The position numbers and the translations under genes were made by a program. This document shows positions 5,991 to 15,535 of a stretch of 30,948 bases of DNA, piece by piece. The DNA lies in IMG/VR virus record IMGVR_UViG_3300010153_000057, positions 1 to 30,948 of that record; one strand, written 5' to 3'. The stretch comes from a virus. Each line of letters begins with the position of its first letter. The stretch's first letter is position 1. The notes under the pieces are model-generated. The model had not been told where the DNA came from, searched no databases, and saw only the letters and a list, made by a program, of their open reading frames with translations.

Positions 5991-8221
5991 TGGCAGCATC
6001 AGAAATATTTGCACAACCATCTAGCGGAGTAATATCTGCTCACGAACCTGTAAAATACTCTTATAGGATTTCAAGCGACACTAACAACGAGTTTAAAAGT
6101 GCGATTTTTATAATTACACCTAGAAACCCCTATACTAATATTCTTGATGGTTCAAGGCAAGTTAGAATCAGAGTGCAACCTAGTTTATCTATACCAAATC
6201 TTGCATCAACATCGGGAGGTAACGCAACAACAATACATGACTTTTCCTTAGATGTTAGCAGCATACTAAGAGATTTTATGTCATACGATTTAAGAGCTTG
6301 TACTCACGATACAAGTAATGGTATTACAAGAGATATAACTCAGTCTATGCCATCTGTTAATATGTTTATAAAGTATGCTGTAACAATTCAAGCAGAAAAA
6401 ATAGATGCAAATGGTGCGTTAGTTATTGATTCTAATTTAAACCAATCAATACCAACGAATATGGCTGCAAATGTAGCTCTTTCTGATGAGGAATTAAATA
6501 GTCTTACTCTTGCAAATACTCTTTTAACAGGAAGTTCTGCTAACGAACAAAATAGTGCTTTAGATAAAGCATTTACACATAGCTTCTCAAACAAGACGGG
6601 CAGAGTAAAATATCTTACACTAAAACCAAATCATAGGATAATAGGTATTGATGAATCAGAATATATATCTCTTATACTTGACAGCGAAAATGATGCTAAT
6701 AGACAGCCTATTGCTCAAATACAATTTACATTAAAAGATGGAAGCATACTGCAAGACGGACAAGGAAACACACTAAACTTAAATATAGACCATTCTGCTC
6801 AGGGAGATGGAACTTATAGTGCTTCTACCTTATTTGCTTGGGGAGGTGCTAAAGCTGACAACCAATATCTAAGCAGTCAAATTACTAGAGGGGTTTTTCA
6901 GTTTGGAGTAGGAACAAGAAACATAAGAGAAGCATTTATCGGTTGGACTTCAAGAACTAACGATGGAACTCCACCAATAGGAGATTGGTCTAATATAGCT
7001 TCATACACAGTTTATACAAGAAGCACAGGTGCTAGTGTTGCTGCAATAGGACAAAAACTAACCTATCATATAGACCACGATTCAGAAATGAAGAAACTTT
7101 TTGGCAGGTCTGTAAGATTTCATTGGCAAAGTAGGTTGGGAGGTATTGATAGCTATACTTTTGATGGTATGTCAACAGAAAGTATAAATGTAAAGTCAAA
7201 AATGTATGAGCAATCTATATATCCACAATTCAACGCACAATTAGGAGGCAGCTCAGGAAACGCTAATTTTTTCGGTGGAGTAGAAAATATAAACACTTCA
7301 GACACTTACGGTGCGTTACAAAGCAGAATTGGAGGTCTTACCTCAGACGAGTACAGAAGTGTCAGCAAATCGACTGTAAAAGCCTTTAGAGAGGGTCAAG
7401 CGGTTTCAAGACCATACCCAAAAGAACAAAAAGGAATGATGGAAGATTTATTATCATCTCCTAATGTTTGGATAGAAAGAGGTTGGGTCGGTAGAGAAAT
7501 ATTTAGAGAAGATTTTAGTTCTATTCCTAGTACGGATGATTGGACTTTGGTTGATGGAGATTTTACAACTGAAGGTGGAGTTTCTTCTTCTGATGGGCAT
7601 ACAACAGGAACTAACACTTACTTTAAAGGGAATAACTCAGGAGATGATGAGGTTTGGGCTACTAGCAAGAAACTTTTTCAATACAACCCTGACAAAATTT
7701 ATGAGGTTGAGGTAAGAGTAAAAAGAGAATCAGGCTCAGGAAATACTTATGTAGGTCTTACAGGTTATAAAGCAGATAAAACAACTGCGGTAAGCATAGC
7801 AGGTGTTGATTCAACTTCTAACGCACACTTTATTACTTTAAGTGGATATGTTCAAGCAGCAGATGACGAGTGGGAGGTTCACAGAGGGTATATTACAGGG
7901 CTAAGGGAATCAGAAGCGTTTAGTTTTCCTACGAGTAACGCTAACTTTGCATCTAAGGCACACGAAGACGTTAAATTCTTTTCTCCTTTGTTTGCAATGA
8001 ATTACAACGATGCAGCAGGAAAATCTTTTATAGATTATCTTGTAGTTAGAGAATACGAAAGCGACTTACCAAATACTCAAGGATGGTATAGTACACTTAA
8101 CAGACACTACTACGTTCCTGTAAACATTAAGGATGGTTCAGCTACAAGTTTTGATAGCGAACAGCAATCAACTATGACTATAAACTACATTGAAAGTAAA
8201 AATAAGAAAACAATACAGTAA
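5990..8221 (+). CDS. large tail structural protein with carbohydrate-binding-like insertion
   Basis: A 743-residue, beta-rich, Ser/Thr/Asn-rich protein with no cysteine pairs or catalytic motif that I can see. The N-terminal 500 residues carry several beta-domain stretches (YSYRISSDTNNEF; WGGAKADNQY; HIDHDSEMKKLFGRSVRFHW). Residues about 503-690 look like an inserted galactose-binding or CBM-type jelly roll (REDFSSIPSTDDWTLVDGDF, YEVEVRVKRESGSGNTYVGL, FIDYLVVREYES). The last 45 residues resume the beta framework. Its position among TAATG-coupled tail genes upstream of the tape measure points to tail tip or baseplate. Family unknown to me; receptor or glycan contact is inference. Confidence 0.65.
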   Translation: MAASEIFAQPSSGVISAHEPVKYSYRISSDTNNEFKSAIFIITPRNPYTNILDGSRQVRIRVQPSLSIPNLASTSGGNATTIHDFSLDVSSILRDFMSYDLRACTHDTSNGITRDITQSMPSVNMFIKYAVTIQAEKIDANGALVIDSNLNQSIPTNMAANVALSDEELNSLTLANTLLTGSSANEQNSALDKAFTHSFSNKTGRVKYLTLKPNHRIIGIDESEYISLILDSENDANRQPIAQIQFTLKDGSILQDGQGNTLNLNIDHSAQGDGTYSASTLFAWGGAKADNQYLSSQITRGVFQFGVGTRNIREAFIGWTSRTNDGTPPIGDWSNIASYTVYTRSTGASVAAIGQKLTYHIDHDSEMKKLFGRSVRFHWQSRLGGIDSYTFDGMSTESINVKSKMYEQSIYPQFNAQLGGSSGNANFFGGVENINTSDTYGALQSRIGGLTSDEYRSVSKSTVKAFREGQAVSRPYPKEQKGMMEDLLSSPNVWIERGWVGREIFREDFSSIPSTDDWTLVDGDFTTEGGVSSSDGHTTGTNTYFKGNNSGDDEVWATSKKLFQYNPDKIYEVEVRVKRESGSGNTYVGLTGYKADKTTAVSIAGVDSTSNAHFITLSGYVQAADDEWEVHRGYITGLRESEAFSFPTSNANFASKAHEDVKFFSPLFAMNYNDAAGKSFIDYLVVREYESDLPNTQGWYSTLNRHYYVPVNIKDGSATSFDSEQQSTMTINYIESKNKKTIQ

Positions 8222-10818
8222 TGGCTGAAATAAGACTAGAGTTAAGAGATGATACTAATGGAATATTGGGTAATGTAGATATTACTTCTAGTGATAACTT
8301 TCCTTTGTCTTTGACTTATCAGAATTTTGATATAAGAAACTTTAACTCTAGGGGTGGTAGTTTCAGTAAGACATTTAAGATTCCCGCTACAAAGAACAAC
8401 AACGTATTGTTTAATCACATATACACAGATGGTAATATTGATGCTAAAAATGTTAGAGCAGATATACCTGCTACAATATACGCAGACAATGTTCCCGTAA
8501 TAACAGGTACTTTAAAATTAACAAAAGTTTTAAAACAAACGGAAGCGTTAGAGTATGAATGTAACTTCTTAGGCGACAATATGGATTGGGCATCTAGGAT
8601 AAAAAACTTAGAGTTAAAAGAACTTACTTTTGCAAAGTCTGATGGCTCTGATTATATTTACGCTGACGTTCAAGGTATTAGCGGAAACAACAGGGATTAC
8701 AATCAACAGGATAGTAACTCAGATAAACTACTATACCCTTTGGCTTCTTACGGAGAGGGTGTTAGTTCAAGAAACCAAGTCTTTGATGGAGATTTAGCAC
8801 CTGCAATGTATTTAAAAAACATTTGGGATAAGATATTTTCAACACAAGGATATACTGTTGAAAGTGAATTTTGCAATAGCACATTTTTTAAATCACTTAT
8901 AGTTCCTTTTAACTTTCAGAAACAATCAGAGCAAGTAAACTTTAAATACGGAAAGATTGAAAAGTCTAGCACTTATGTTCAAATAACTCAATTTACTGAA
9001 GGTAGCGGACTAAACCCTACATCATTTGCACATATAGGACACGGTGTTATTGAAGTTAAAAAAGGAGATAATAATGCGGGAGTATTGACTGCCGACACAT
9101 CTGTAATAGCAAGATACCCTTTTAATGGTGCTACGATTACTGATGATGCAAACGTACCTGCTTCAGGCGAAACAGGAAACGTACAAGAGGGAACTAATGG
9201 TAACGGTAACTTATCAGGTAGTTCGTTAATAGTAAAATCAAACGCAGGAAATCACACGATAGATTTTAATATAGATTTTAGATGTTTTGGAGAAGCAAAC
9301 TCATTAGCTAAAATTGAATATAGGCTTATTGGAGAGGTTTGGAGGTTTGATGACGATAAAGATACCAATTTACCCAATGTAGATGGCTTTTATAAAGCTG
9401 TTAAAGATACTGAAGCGGGTACTAATACAAATCCAAACATAGAAAGAGTTTGGACTAGCGGAAATGTAGATTTCCAAGAAAATATAGATTACGATAGAAC
9501 GCACAACTTTTCAGGTAGTGTTGATGTATTCGGAGATTCTGAAGATAAATATATATTTACTGTTGCGGTTGGAGTGCTTAACTTTAACAATCCTGTTGTT
9601 GGCGATAGCTCTAATCTTTCTTTTGGTTGGAAAGGGGGAACGCTTGAAATAGCAGGTAGTACAGAAATAGAAACAGGAGAAGAACTAACAGACTTACAAT
9701 TCTTTTTGCCAAGAGGAAAGCAATCAGATTTTATATCAGGAGTTGCTCAAATGTTTAATCTTCAGTTTGAAACAGATGTTGCATCTAAAACTGTAAAGGT
9801 TGAGCCTTACGATTATTTCTATAAAGACTTTTCTGATGCTGTTGATTGGACTGAAAAGATAGATTACTCAAAGTCAATACAAGATGAATTTATATACGAC
9901 ATAAAGTCTGAGCTTAAATTTCAATACAAAGATGCTTCAGGAGATGGTTTCATAGAAAGATATAATAAAAAAAATGATACTGATTGGGGTGCTTACAGAG
10001 AGCTAGATACTCAGGGATTGTTTTCAGATGGAGAGTATGTTGTAGAAAACAAATACTTTTCTCCTACCTTTAATTGGTATGAATCAGACTATATAGACCA
10101 ACCCGCTTCACATCAACTTTCAAGACGACCATTTATACCTATTTATCATTCTAAAGTAAGCAACTTAGATGCTGCTGCAAGTGCGGAAAGAGCTGATAAA
10201 GATTTTAACATAGGTGCTAGGGTATTGATAACACTTCCTGTTTCATCAGGAACAAGACAGTATTTAAGTTCGCAAACGGGAAAAGTAACGGGATATTCTA
10301 GGAGTTCTACTAATGAGGTTGTTACTTCAGACATATTTCAAAAAGATTTTGTTAGAGCAAATTTCTTTCATTTAGATAATGCTAGAAATGATACTGACGA
10401 ATCTGATGATTTTGGAAACTTTATGAAGCTAAGTATTGGAACTTACAACGGAAACCTTATACAGATAGACCCTAACTTATCTTTTAATAACATTCTGTTT
10501 GACAACGCAAATTCAAGTACAGGGGAGTATGATATGAAGGGATTGTATTATCATTTTTATTCTAAGATGATTGAGCAGTTAAAACAAATGCCAAGAATAA
10601 AGAATGTATATTTAAGGCTAGATAAAAAAGATATTGCGGTTTTAGACTTTCAAAAACTTGTTTATTTAGATGGTCTTTATTACAGGATAAATAAGATAAT
10701 TGATTTTAAACCACATCTTAAAGAAAGCACAAAGGTAGAGTTGGTAGAATATTTTGATTTAGGTGTTAGCGACAACACAGGACAAGTAATGAACATAAAA
10801 GATAGATTGAACTTATAA
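8221..10818 (+). CDS. putative baseplate hub / tail tip protein
   Basis: The protein has 865 residues. The N-terminus (IRLELRDDTNGILGNVDI, then FDIRNFNSRGGSFSKTFKIPATKNNNVLF) is a pattern I associate with large tail-tip proteins of Bacteroidota phages: strands followed by an S-K-T-F-K-IPAT segment. Residues about 300-490 form a beta-rich, Asn/Asp-rich insertion. The C-terminal third resumes (FLPRGKQSDFISGVAQMFNLQFETD; then YLDGLYYRINKIIDFKPHLKESTKVELVEY) in the way hub proteins resemble gp27-like beta barrels. Such proteins link tube to fibres and sit at the membrane-facing end. The hub assignment rests on this recalled pattern and context. It is joined to both neighbours by 1-nt TAATG overlaps. 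Confidence 0.6.
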   Translation: MAEIRLELRDDTNGILGNVDITSSDNFPLSLTYQNFDIRNFNSRGGSFSKTFKIPATKNNNVLFNHIYTDGNIDAKNVRADIPATIYADNVPVITGTLKLTKVLKQTEALEYECNFLGDNMDWASRIKNLELKELTFAKSDGSDYIYADVQGISGNNRDYNQQDSNSDKLLYPLASYGEGVSSRNQVFDGDLAPAMYLKNIWDKIFSTQGYTVESEFCNSTFFKSLIVPFNFQKQSEQVNFKYGKIEKSSTYVQITQFTEGSGLNPTSFAHIGHGVIEVKKGDNNAGVLTADTSVIARYPFNGATITDDANVPASGETGNVQEGTNGNGNLSGSSLIVKSNAGNHTIDFNIDFRCFGEANSLAKIEYRLIGEVWRFDDDKDTNLPNVDGFYKAVKDTEAGTNTNPNIERVWTSGNVDFQENIDYDRTHNFSGSVDVFGDSEDKYIFTVAVGVLNFNNPVVGDSSNLSFGWKGGTLEIAGSTEIETGEELTDLQFFLPRGKQSDFISGVAQMFNLQFETDVASKTVKVEPYDYFYKDFSDAVDWTEKIDYSKSIQDEFIYDIKSELKFQYKDASGDGFIERYNKKNDTDWGAYRELDTQGLFSDGEYVVENKYFSPTFNWYESDYIDQPASHQLSRRPFIPIYHSKVSNLDAAASAERADKDFNIGARVLITLPVSSGTRQYLSSQTGKVTGYSRSSTNEVVTSDIFQKDFVRANFFHLDNARNDTDESDDFGNFMKLSIGTYNGNLIQIDPNLSFNNILFDNANSSTGEYDMKGLYYHFYSKMIEQLKQMPRIKNVYLRLDKKDIAVLDFQKLVYLDGLYYRINKIIDFKPHLKESTKVELVEYFDLGVSDNTGQVMNIKDRLNL

Positions 10819-11780
10819 TGGCAAAAATATACAGTATAGACGAAAACAAGTTGTTATCTAACAAGGTTTATTGCACTATTGATGGTGTTAAAACTCCTGT
10901 TGTTTATAGATTCTCGGAAAACAATTATTCTAGTGGAGAAGAATATTCTTACTTAAATGATTTATATGTTACAAGCGAAAGAAGAATTGCATCTCAAATT
11001 GGCTCAAAGCAAAAGTTAAATTTAAGAAAAACATTCTCGGAATCAGTAACAACAACTACAACAACCGCACAGGGAACAACTACTACTACTGCAACAACAA
11101 ATATCCTTCCTGTTTGTGTTTTTGATTTCTTTGCAAAGGTTTATGATACTAGCGGTGGTATAACACAATGGAAAAGTTCTTTTGGAACACCAATACTAAG
11201 TCAAACAACCTCAGCAAACAGACCATCTTTAGGTGTTGAAACTAGAGGTGTAAACGGATTTACTCCTATATACTTTAATACATACCAATCAGACTTTATG
11301 TCTTTGGATTCTGCTATTACAGTAACAGGAGATTTTACAATGTTCTTTTATATAGAACCAATAGGAACTCCTGTAAACAAATACTTTAGATTGTTAGGTA
11401 AGAGTGATGATAATAATATGTTCTTATCAATAGGAGAGAGGTCAGAAAAGTCTTATGTAATAAGTTTTGACGGTTCTACATCTAGCGAAATAAACGCTAA
11501 TGGGGAATATTGGTCGCCTAGTAGCAAAAGACTACTTATAACTATACAAAGAAGTGGCACTACATTATATGTAAGAGAAAATGGAACGCAAATAACTAGC
11601 GGTGCTGTTTCTGCAAATAACTTTGTATTCGACCAAGTAGGAAAGTTAGGTAACAATACTGACTTTTTCTTTAACGGTTCTATATATCACTTCTCTGTCT
11701 TTGATGGATATTTAAACACTAACCTAGAAACTATTGAAAAAGCAATAATAAGTTCTACTGATAAAGCTAAGGGTATATAA
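10818..11780 (+). CDS. tail fibre-like protein with Thr-rich linker and LamG-like domain
   Basis: The protein has 320 residues. Residues 1-72 form a small attachment domain (KVYCTIDGVKTPVVYRFSENNYSSGEEY). Residues about 75-93 are a Thr-rich linker (TTTTTTAQGTTTTTATT) encoded by repeated ACA/ACT triplets. Residues about 98-320 look like a second LamG/concanavalin jelly roll (FDFFAKVYDTSGG, then FTMFFYIEPIGTP and NGSIYHFSVFDGYL). The anchor-linker-lectin layout suggests a flexible receptor-binding arm next to the hub protein. Together with the proteins at 4812 and 5990 it makes three tail proteins with a probable glycan-binding domain. Binding target unknown. Confidence 0.65.
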   Translation: MAKIYSIDENKLLSNKVYCTIDGVKTPVVYRFSENNYSSGEEYSYLNDLYVTSERRIASQIGSKQKLNLRKTFSESVTTTTTTAQGTTTTTATTNILPVCVFDFFAKVYDTSGGITQWKSSFGTPILSQTTSANRPSLGVETRGVNGFTPIYFNTYQSDFMSLDSAITVTGDFTMFFYIEPIGTPVNKYFRLLGKSDDNNMFLSIGERSEKSYVISFDGSTSSEINANGEYWSPSSKRLLITIQRSGTTLYVRENGTQITSGAVSANNFVFDQVGKLGNNTDFFFNGSIYHFSVFDGYLNTNLETIEKAIISSTDKAKGI

Positions 11781-12268
11781 TGAAGAACCTACAAAAAGTA
11801 TTTAAAGAAATAGGAAGGAAGCTAGTTTTTCAATTTAAAAGAGAATTAGAGCAACAAGGACACAGGGCTTCTAAGTCAGGTAGTGTAATAGACGGTATAG
11901 CATTTAAAACGTCTATAATGGGCTTAGATGTGTTTACAGACAAAGACTACATTCACGCACTTAACGAAGGACAAAAGGCTCACGCACCCAATTTACAAAA
12001 CATTTTAGATTGGATAGAAGACAGAAAAAGTACAATTCCATACGCTAACGAGCAAGAGAAACACGAGATAGCCTACGCTATTATAACACGAATACAAATA
12101 GAAGGTACTCCTACTAGGCGTGCTTTTAAATATAGTGATAACGGAAGAAGGACAGGATTTATTGAGCAAGTTATAAATACAAACAAAAAACAAATAACAA
12201 AAAATATTCAGACTGCTGTCGGAAAAGACATAGAAATATTATTTACTAAACTACCAAAAGAAATATAA
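11780..12268 (+). CDS. HK97 gp10-like head-tail or tail-completion protein
   Basis: The protein has 162 residues. The segment VFTDKDYIHALNEGQKAHAPNLQNILDWIEDR followed by TRIQIEGTPTRRAF matches the layout of HK97-gp10-like minor tail/neck proteins (basic helical N-terminus, a YxxxLNxG-type strand, an entry with PTRRAF near the end). These proteins sit at the tail terminator or neck and help join head and tail. It lies directly before the tape measure with 1-nt overlaps on both sides. Recognition is from memory of the family, so moderate confidence. Confidence 0.65.
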   Translation: MKNLQKVFKEIGRKLVFQFKRELEQQGHRASKSGSVIDGIAFKTSIMGLDVFTDKDYIHALNEGQKAHAPNLQNILDWIEDRKSTIPYANEQEKHEIAYAIITRIQIEGTPTRRAFKYSDNGRRTGFIEQVINTNKKQITKNIQTAVGKDIEILFTKLPKEI

Positions 12269-15147
12269 TGGCAAAGAACACCACTATACATAGAATACAG
12301 ATTGAAGGAACTAGCGACTTAATTAAGTTAAGAAAAGAGTTAGACGGTTATCAACAATCTTTAAAGAAGGTTAAGAAAGAAACCAAAGATGGTATGACTA
12401 GCGGACAAGCTAAGAAGTACCAAGAACTTTCTAGCTCTATAAAATCTACCCGTAAAGAGTTAAATCAAGCAGAGAAGTCTTTAAAGGGAATGAATACCTC
12501 TAGTAAGAAAGGTATTGGTTTTATAGGTAAGATGGCAGGTGCTTTTACTGTTGCAACTTTGGCAGCAGGTGCTTTTCAAAAAATATCAAGGGCGGTAACT
12601 CAGGCTATTACAAATGGTGTTGACACTTTTAGAAAGTATGAATTTGCTATGTCTAAGGTTAGAGCAATTTCAGGTGCTACTGCATCAGAGTTTAAGCAAT
12701 TAGATGATTCAGCACAAGAACTAGGTCGTACAACATTCTTTACTGCGGAACAAGTAGCAAACCTTCAAATAAACTTTTCCAAACTTGGTTTCACAGCAAA
12801 AGAAACATTATCAGCACAAGCAGCAGCTCTTGATACTGCGGTGGCTTCAGGGTCAGACTTGGCTAGAACAGCAACGGTAATTGGTTCTTCCATTAGAGGT
12901 TTTAATCTTGATGCTAGTGAAGCTACAAGAGTTGCTGACGTTATGGCTTCTGCTTTTACTAGCTCTGCTCTTGATATAGAGAAGTTTCAAACGTCTATGA
13001 CGAAGGTTGCACCTATTGCTGAACTTATGGGTGTTAGTATAGAAGAAACAACAGCTATTATGGGTAAGCTGTCCGATTCAGGTATTGAAGCATCTATTGC
13101 AGGTACATCACTTCGTAATATTTTTCTTAAAATGGGCGACCCTGCTTCTGACCTTGCTAAAGCAATGGGCAAAACTATTGGTTCAGGGGAAGAATTGGTT
13201 GCAGAATTAAAGAGATTAAGAGATACAGGGGTAGATGTAGAGAAGATGCTTGAAGTTGTTGACCAAAGACAAGTTACTGCATTTGCAACAATGGTAAAAG
13301 GTGTTGATGTTATTGAAAGTCAGATTATTGCTTTTGAAAATAGTTCGGGTGCTGCAAAAGCTATGGCTGACATTGTTGGGGATAATCTTGAAGGTGCAAT
13401 GCTTAGGTTTAAGTCTGCAATGCAAGGATTGGCTATTGTTTTAACAGAAAAAATTGCACCTGCTATTACTGCGGTAGTAGAAGGTTTTACCGACTTTGTT
13501 TCTTTTCTTTCACAAGCAGCAGACAATACACTTAGCGAACAACTAGAAGAAGATAGAAAAAAATTAATTACTTACAGAGTTAAGTTAAACGATTCTAATT
13601 TATCTCTTGAAGATAGAAAAAAATTACTTGTAAAAATTAAAGACGAATTTCCTGATTATCTAAAAGGTATTGATACTGAAAAACTTTCTCTTGAAAAACT
13701 AAATACATCTCTTAAAAAAGTCAATGATTCTATGGTAAACAGAGTTTTGATTGCAAGAGAGCAAGAAAAAATTTCAGAAAAACAATCACAGTTGTTGGAC
13801 AGAAGGGTTGACCTAGAAGACCAAGAAACAGTTGTTCAAGACCAAATAGCTAAAGTTGTAGATAAATATAACTTAAAGCTAAAGGAAAATGTTACTTTAG
13901 AGGAGCAAGTTGCCAATCTTCTTAAACAAAGACCGAGCAAATATGGTAGAATATTAGACCCTATGACTGAACTAAGTCATCAAATGTCAGAACACAAAGT
14001 AATACAGTCGCAAGTTAATGATTTGTCTAATGCGGAAAACGAGTTAATTCAGAAGAAAACTGATTTAATGAACAAACTTGGAATAAAGCAGGAGGACTTT
14101 AACGAAGAAGATGATAAAGAAAAAAAGAAGAAAACAGGAAAAGGAGGAAAGCCTGTTATTGAAGATGAAGATAAAAAAGAGGATAAAAAAGAAAAAGTTA
14201 TAAAAGATGCAACTGCTTTGCAAGATGCAGAGTTAGCTATTCTTAATGAAAAACAAAACATTCTTCAAGAATTTGCTGACGGAGAAATACAATCAAAAGC
14301 AGAACTAAATCAACAACTGAAAGAAATGGAGATAGAACATCTCCAATGGGTTGTAGATAATAATTTAGCAACAGGAGATGACCTTATAAAGATAGAGCAA
14401 AGACTTCTTCAAGCTAGGGTAGATGCTAGAGCAGCAGAACGAGAATCTTTTGAATCCGCTAGAGAAGATTATGAGAAGGAACAAGAATTAAAAAAGAAAA
14501 ATGAAGTTGACCGTATAGAACAAATGAAGGAAACGGGTAAACTTCTAATGCAAATTGGCGAAGCTGAAGGAGAGAATAGTAAAATAAAAGCAGCAGGTAT
14601 TAAGATTAGTCAAGCTGCTGCTGTTGCTTCAGGTATTAAGGGATTAATGGAATCAAGTGAAGGAATTGCCGCACAAGCAAAACTTCCTTTTCCTTCAAAC
14701 CTTATTGCTATGGCTGCAACTGCCGCACAGGTTGCTTCTGTTATTTCAAGTATAAAAGGACTTATGGGAGGTTCTGATAAGTTTGAACAAGGAGGTCTTA
14801 CAAACGGAGGAATGTTTAAAGGTGCTTCACACGCTAACGGTGGTGTTAAGTTTGCAGTAGGCGGAAGAATACACGAAGCAGAAGGTGGAGAAGCTATTAT
14901 AAACAAGCGTTCTACTGCAATGTTTAAACCAATGCTATCTGCTATGAATCAAGCAGGAGGTGGTGTTAAATTCGCTAACGGTGGCTTTTTATCAACAGGA
15001 GAGAAGTTTGCAATGGGTGGAGAAGTAGCTGACGTACAACAAATGATTGGAGGTATGGGAGGTGCTACACAAGTAGTAATGGTAGAGAGTGATGTAACAA
15101 GAACACAGGGCAGAGTTTCTAATATTGAAAGTCAAGCCACTTTTTAG
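12268..15147 (+). CDS. tail tape measure protein (TP901 family)
   Basis: The protein has 959 residues. After a coiled-coil N-terminus (residues 10-75), a hydrophobic helix follows (GFIGKMAGAFTVATLAAGAF). The TP901-type tape-measure core occupies about residues 120-300 (FAMSKVRAISGAT, LGRTTFFTAEQVANLQ, GLMGVSIEETTAIMGKL-type segment, GIEASIAGTSLRNIFLKM). A long charged coiled coil (about 420-770) includes a Lys-rich stretch near 619-650. The C-terminus has Gly repeats (FEQGGLTNGGMFKG, GGVKFAVGGR, GGVKFANGG). It sets tail length and is ejected at infection; about 1.5 angstrom per residue would give a tail near 140 nm (inference). The promoter of the next gene lies over its last codons. Confidence 0.93.
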   Translation: MAKNTTIHRIQIEGTSDLIKLRKELDGYQQSLKKVKKETKDGMTSGQAKKYQELSSSIKSTRKELNQAEKSLKGMNTSSKKGIGFIGKMAGAFTVATLAAGAFQKISRAVTQAITNGVDTFRKYEFAMSKVRAISGATASEFKQLDDSAQELGRTTFFTAEQVANLQINFSKLGFTAKETLSAQAAALDTAVASGSDLARTATVIGSSIRGFNLDASEATRVADVMASAFTSSALDIEKFQTSMTKVAPIAELMGVSIEETTAIMGKLSDSGIEASIAGTSLRNIFLKMGDPASDLAKAMGKTIGSGEELVAELKRLRDTGVDVEKMLEVVDQRQVTAFATMVKGVDVIESQIIAFENSSGAAKAMADIVGDNLEGAMLRFKSAMQGLAIVLTEKIAPAITAVVEGFTDFVSFLSQAADNTLSEQLEEDRKKLITYRVKLNDSNLSLEDRKKLLVKIKDEFPDYLKGIDTEKLSLEKLNTSLKKVNDSMVNRVLIAREQEKISEKQSQLLDRRVDLEDQETVVQDQIAKVVDKYNLKLKENVTLEEQVANLLKQRPSKYGRILDPMTELSHQMSEHKVIQSQVNDLSNAENELIQKKTDLMNKLGIKQEDFNEEDDKEKKKKTGKGGKPVIEDEDKKEDKKEKVIKDATALQDAELAILNEKQNILQEFADGEIQSKAELNQQLKEMEIEHLQWVVDNNLATGDDLIKIEQRLLQARVDARAAERESFESAREDYEKEQELKKKNEVDRIEQMKETGKLLMQIGEAEGENSKIKAAGIKISQAAAVASGIKGLMESSEGIAAQAKLPFPSNLIAMAATAAQVASVISSIKGLMGGSDKFEQGGLTNGGMFKGASHANGGVKFAVGGRIHEAEGGEAIINKRSTAMFKPMLSAMNQAGGGVKFANGGFLSTGEKFAMGGEVADVQQMIGGMGGATQVVMVESDVTRTQGRVSNIESQATF

Positions 15148-15155
15148 TATATTTG
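15125..15155 (+). promoter_or_regulatory. late promoter overlapping the tape measure stop
   Basis: TTG (15125-15127), 20 bp, TATATTTG (15148-15155): a full Bacteroidota-type promoter. The next ATG starts 4 nt after the box (TATATTTGCATTATG), so a leaderless transcript for the HTH gene is predicted. It lies over the end of the tape measure gene, showing a new transcript start inside the late region. Confidence 0.8.
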
Positions 15156-15159
15156 CATT

Positions 15160-15480
15160 ATGGCTATTAGACAAAACAAAGAGGAAGTAGTTTTAGAGTT
15201 CATTGACAATATATACAATGAGGTTAGAGCTAAGTTTTCGGAAGATGCAGGAATAAAGAATGTTTTATATCATTTGATAGAAAGCGGACTTGTTGACCCT
15301 AAGCAACTAAGGGATTATATGGTTATAAAAGACTACAAGAAGATTATAGAGCAGAACGCAGGGCATAAGACCTATACCTTTATGGACTTGTCTATTAAGT
15401 ATGACATTTCTGACAGAACAGCTCAAACAATAGTTTATCGAGGGAAAGATAAATTTAAAAGCGAAAACAACATAAGGTAA
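15160..15480 (+). CDS. HTH (Mor-like) DNA-binding protein
   Basis: The protein has 106 residues. Residues 5-60 are helical (EFIDNIYNEVRAKFSEDAGIKNVLYHLIES). Residues about 68-100 form a helix-turn-helix (YTFMDLSIKYDISDRTAQTIVYRG) like the DNA-reading end of Mor-type phage transcription activators. It has its own leaderless promoter and is followed, after 55 bp that contain another late promoter, by the protease gene. A regulator of late head genes is an attractive idea; an HTH protein for packaging or head assembly is another. No partner or operator can be named from sequence. Confidence 0.6.
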   Translation: MAIRQNKEEVVLEFIDNIYNEVRAKFSEDAGIKNVLYHLIESGLVDPKQLRDYMVIKDYKKIIEQNAGHKTYTFMDLSIKYDISDRTAQTIVYRGKDKFKSENNIR

Positions 15481-15522
15481 GGGTTTTACGGATTTTTTCG
15501 CAAAGTCTATAATAACTATATA

Positions 15523-15530
15523 TATATTTG
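15523..15530 (+). promoter_or_regulatory. late promoter -7 box of the head genes
   Basis: TATATTTG followed by CAACT and the ATG at 15536 gives the same short-spaced late pattern. The -33 partner is imperfect (TTTTTTCG ending at 15500, 22 bp before the box). The gap from 15481 contains little else: a TAAGGGTTTTAC segment and a T run that might act as a weak terminator for the HTH gene. Confidence 0.7.
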
Positions 15531-15535
15531 CAACT

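Noticed and set aside
11041-11100. Triplet-repeat DNA (ACA/ACT) as a diversity-generating or CRISPR-like array
   Set aside because: It encodes a Thr linker in a clear fibre-like gene; no reverse transcriptase, spacer structure or template repeat is seen.
14610-14906. 98-codon minus-strand frame within the tape measure gene
   Set aside because: Shadow of the Ala/Gly-rich coding strand; no independent start signal and all real genes are on the + strand.
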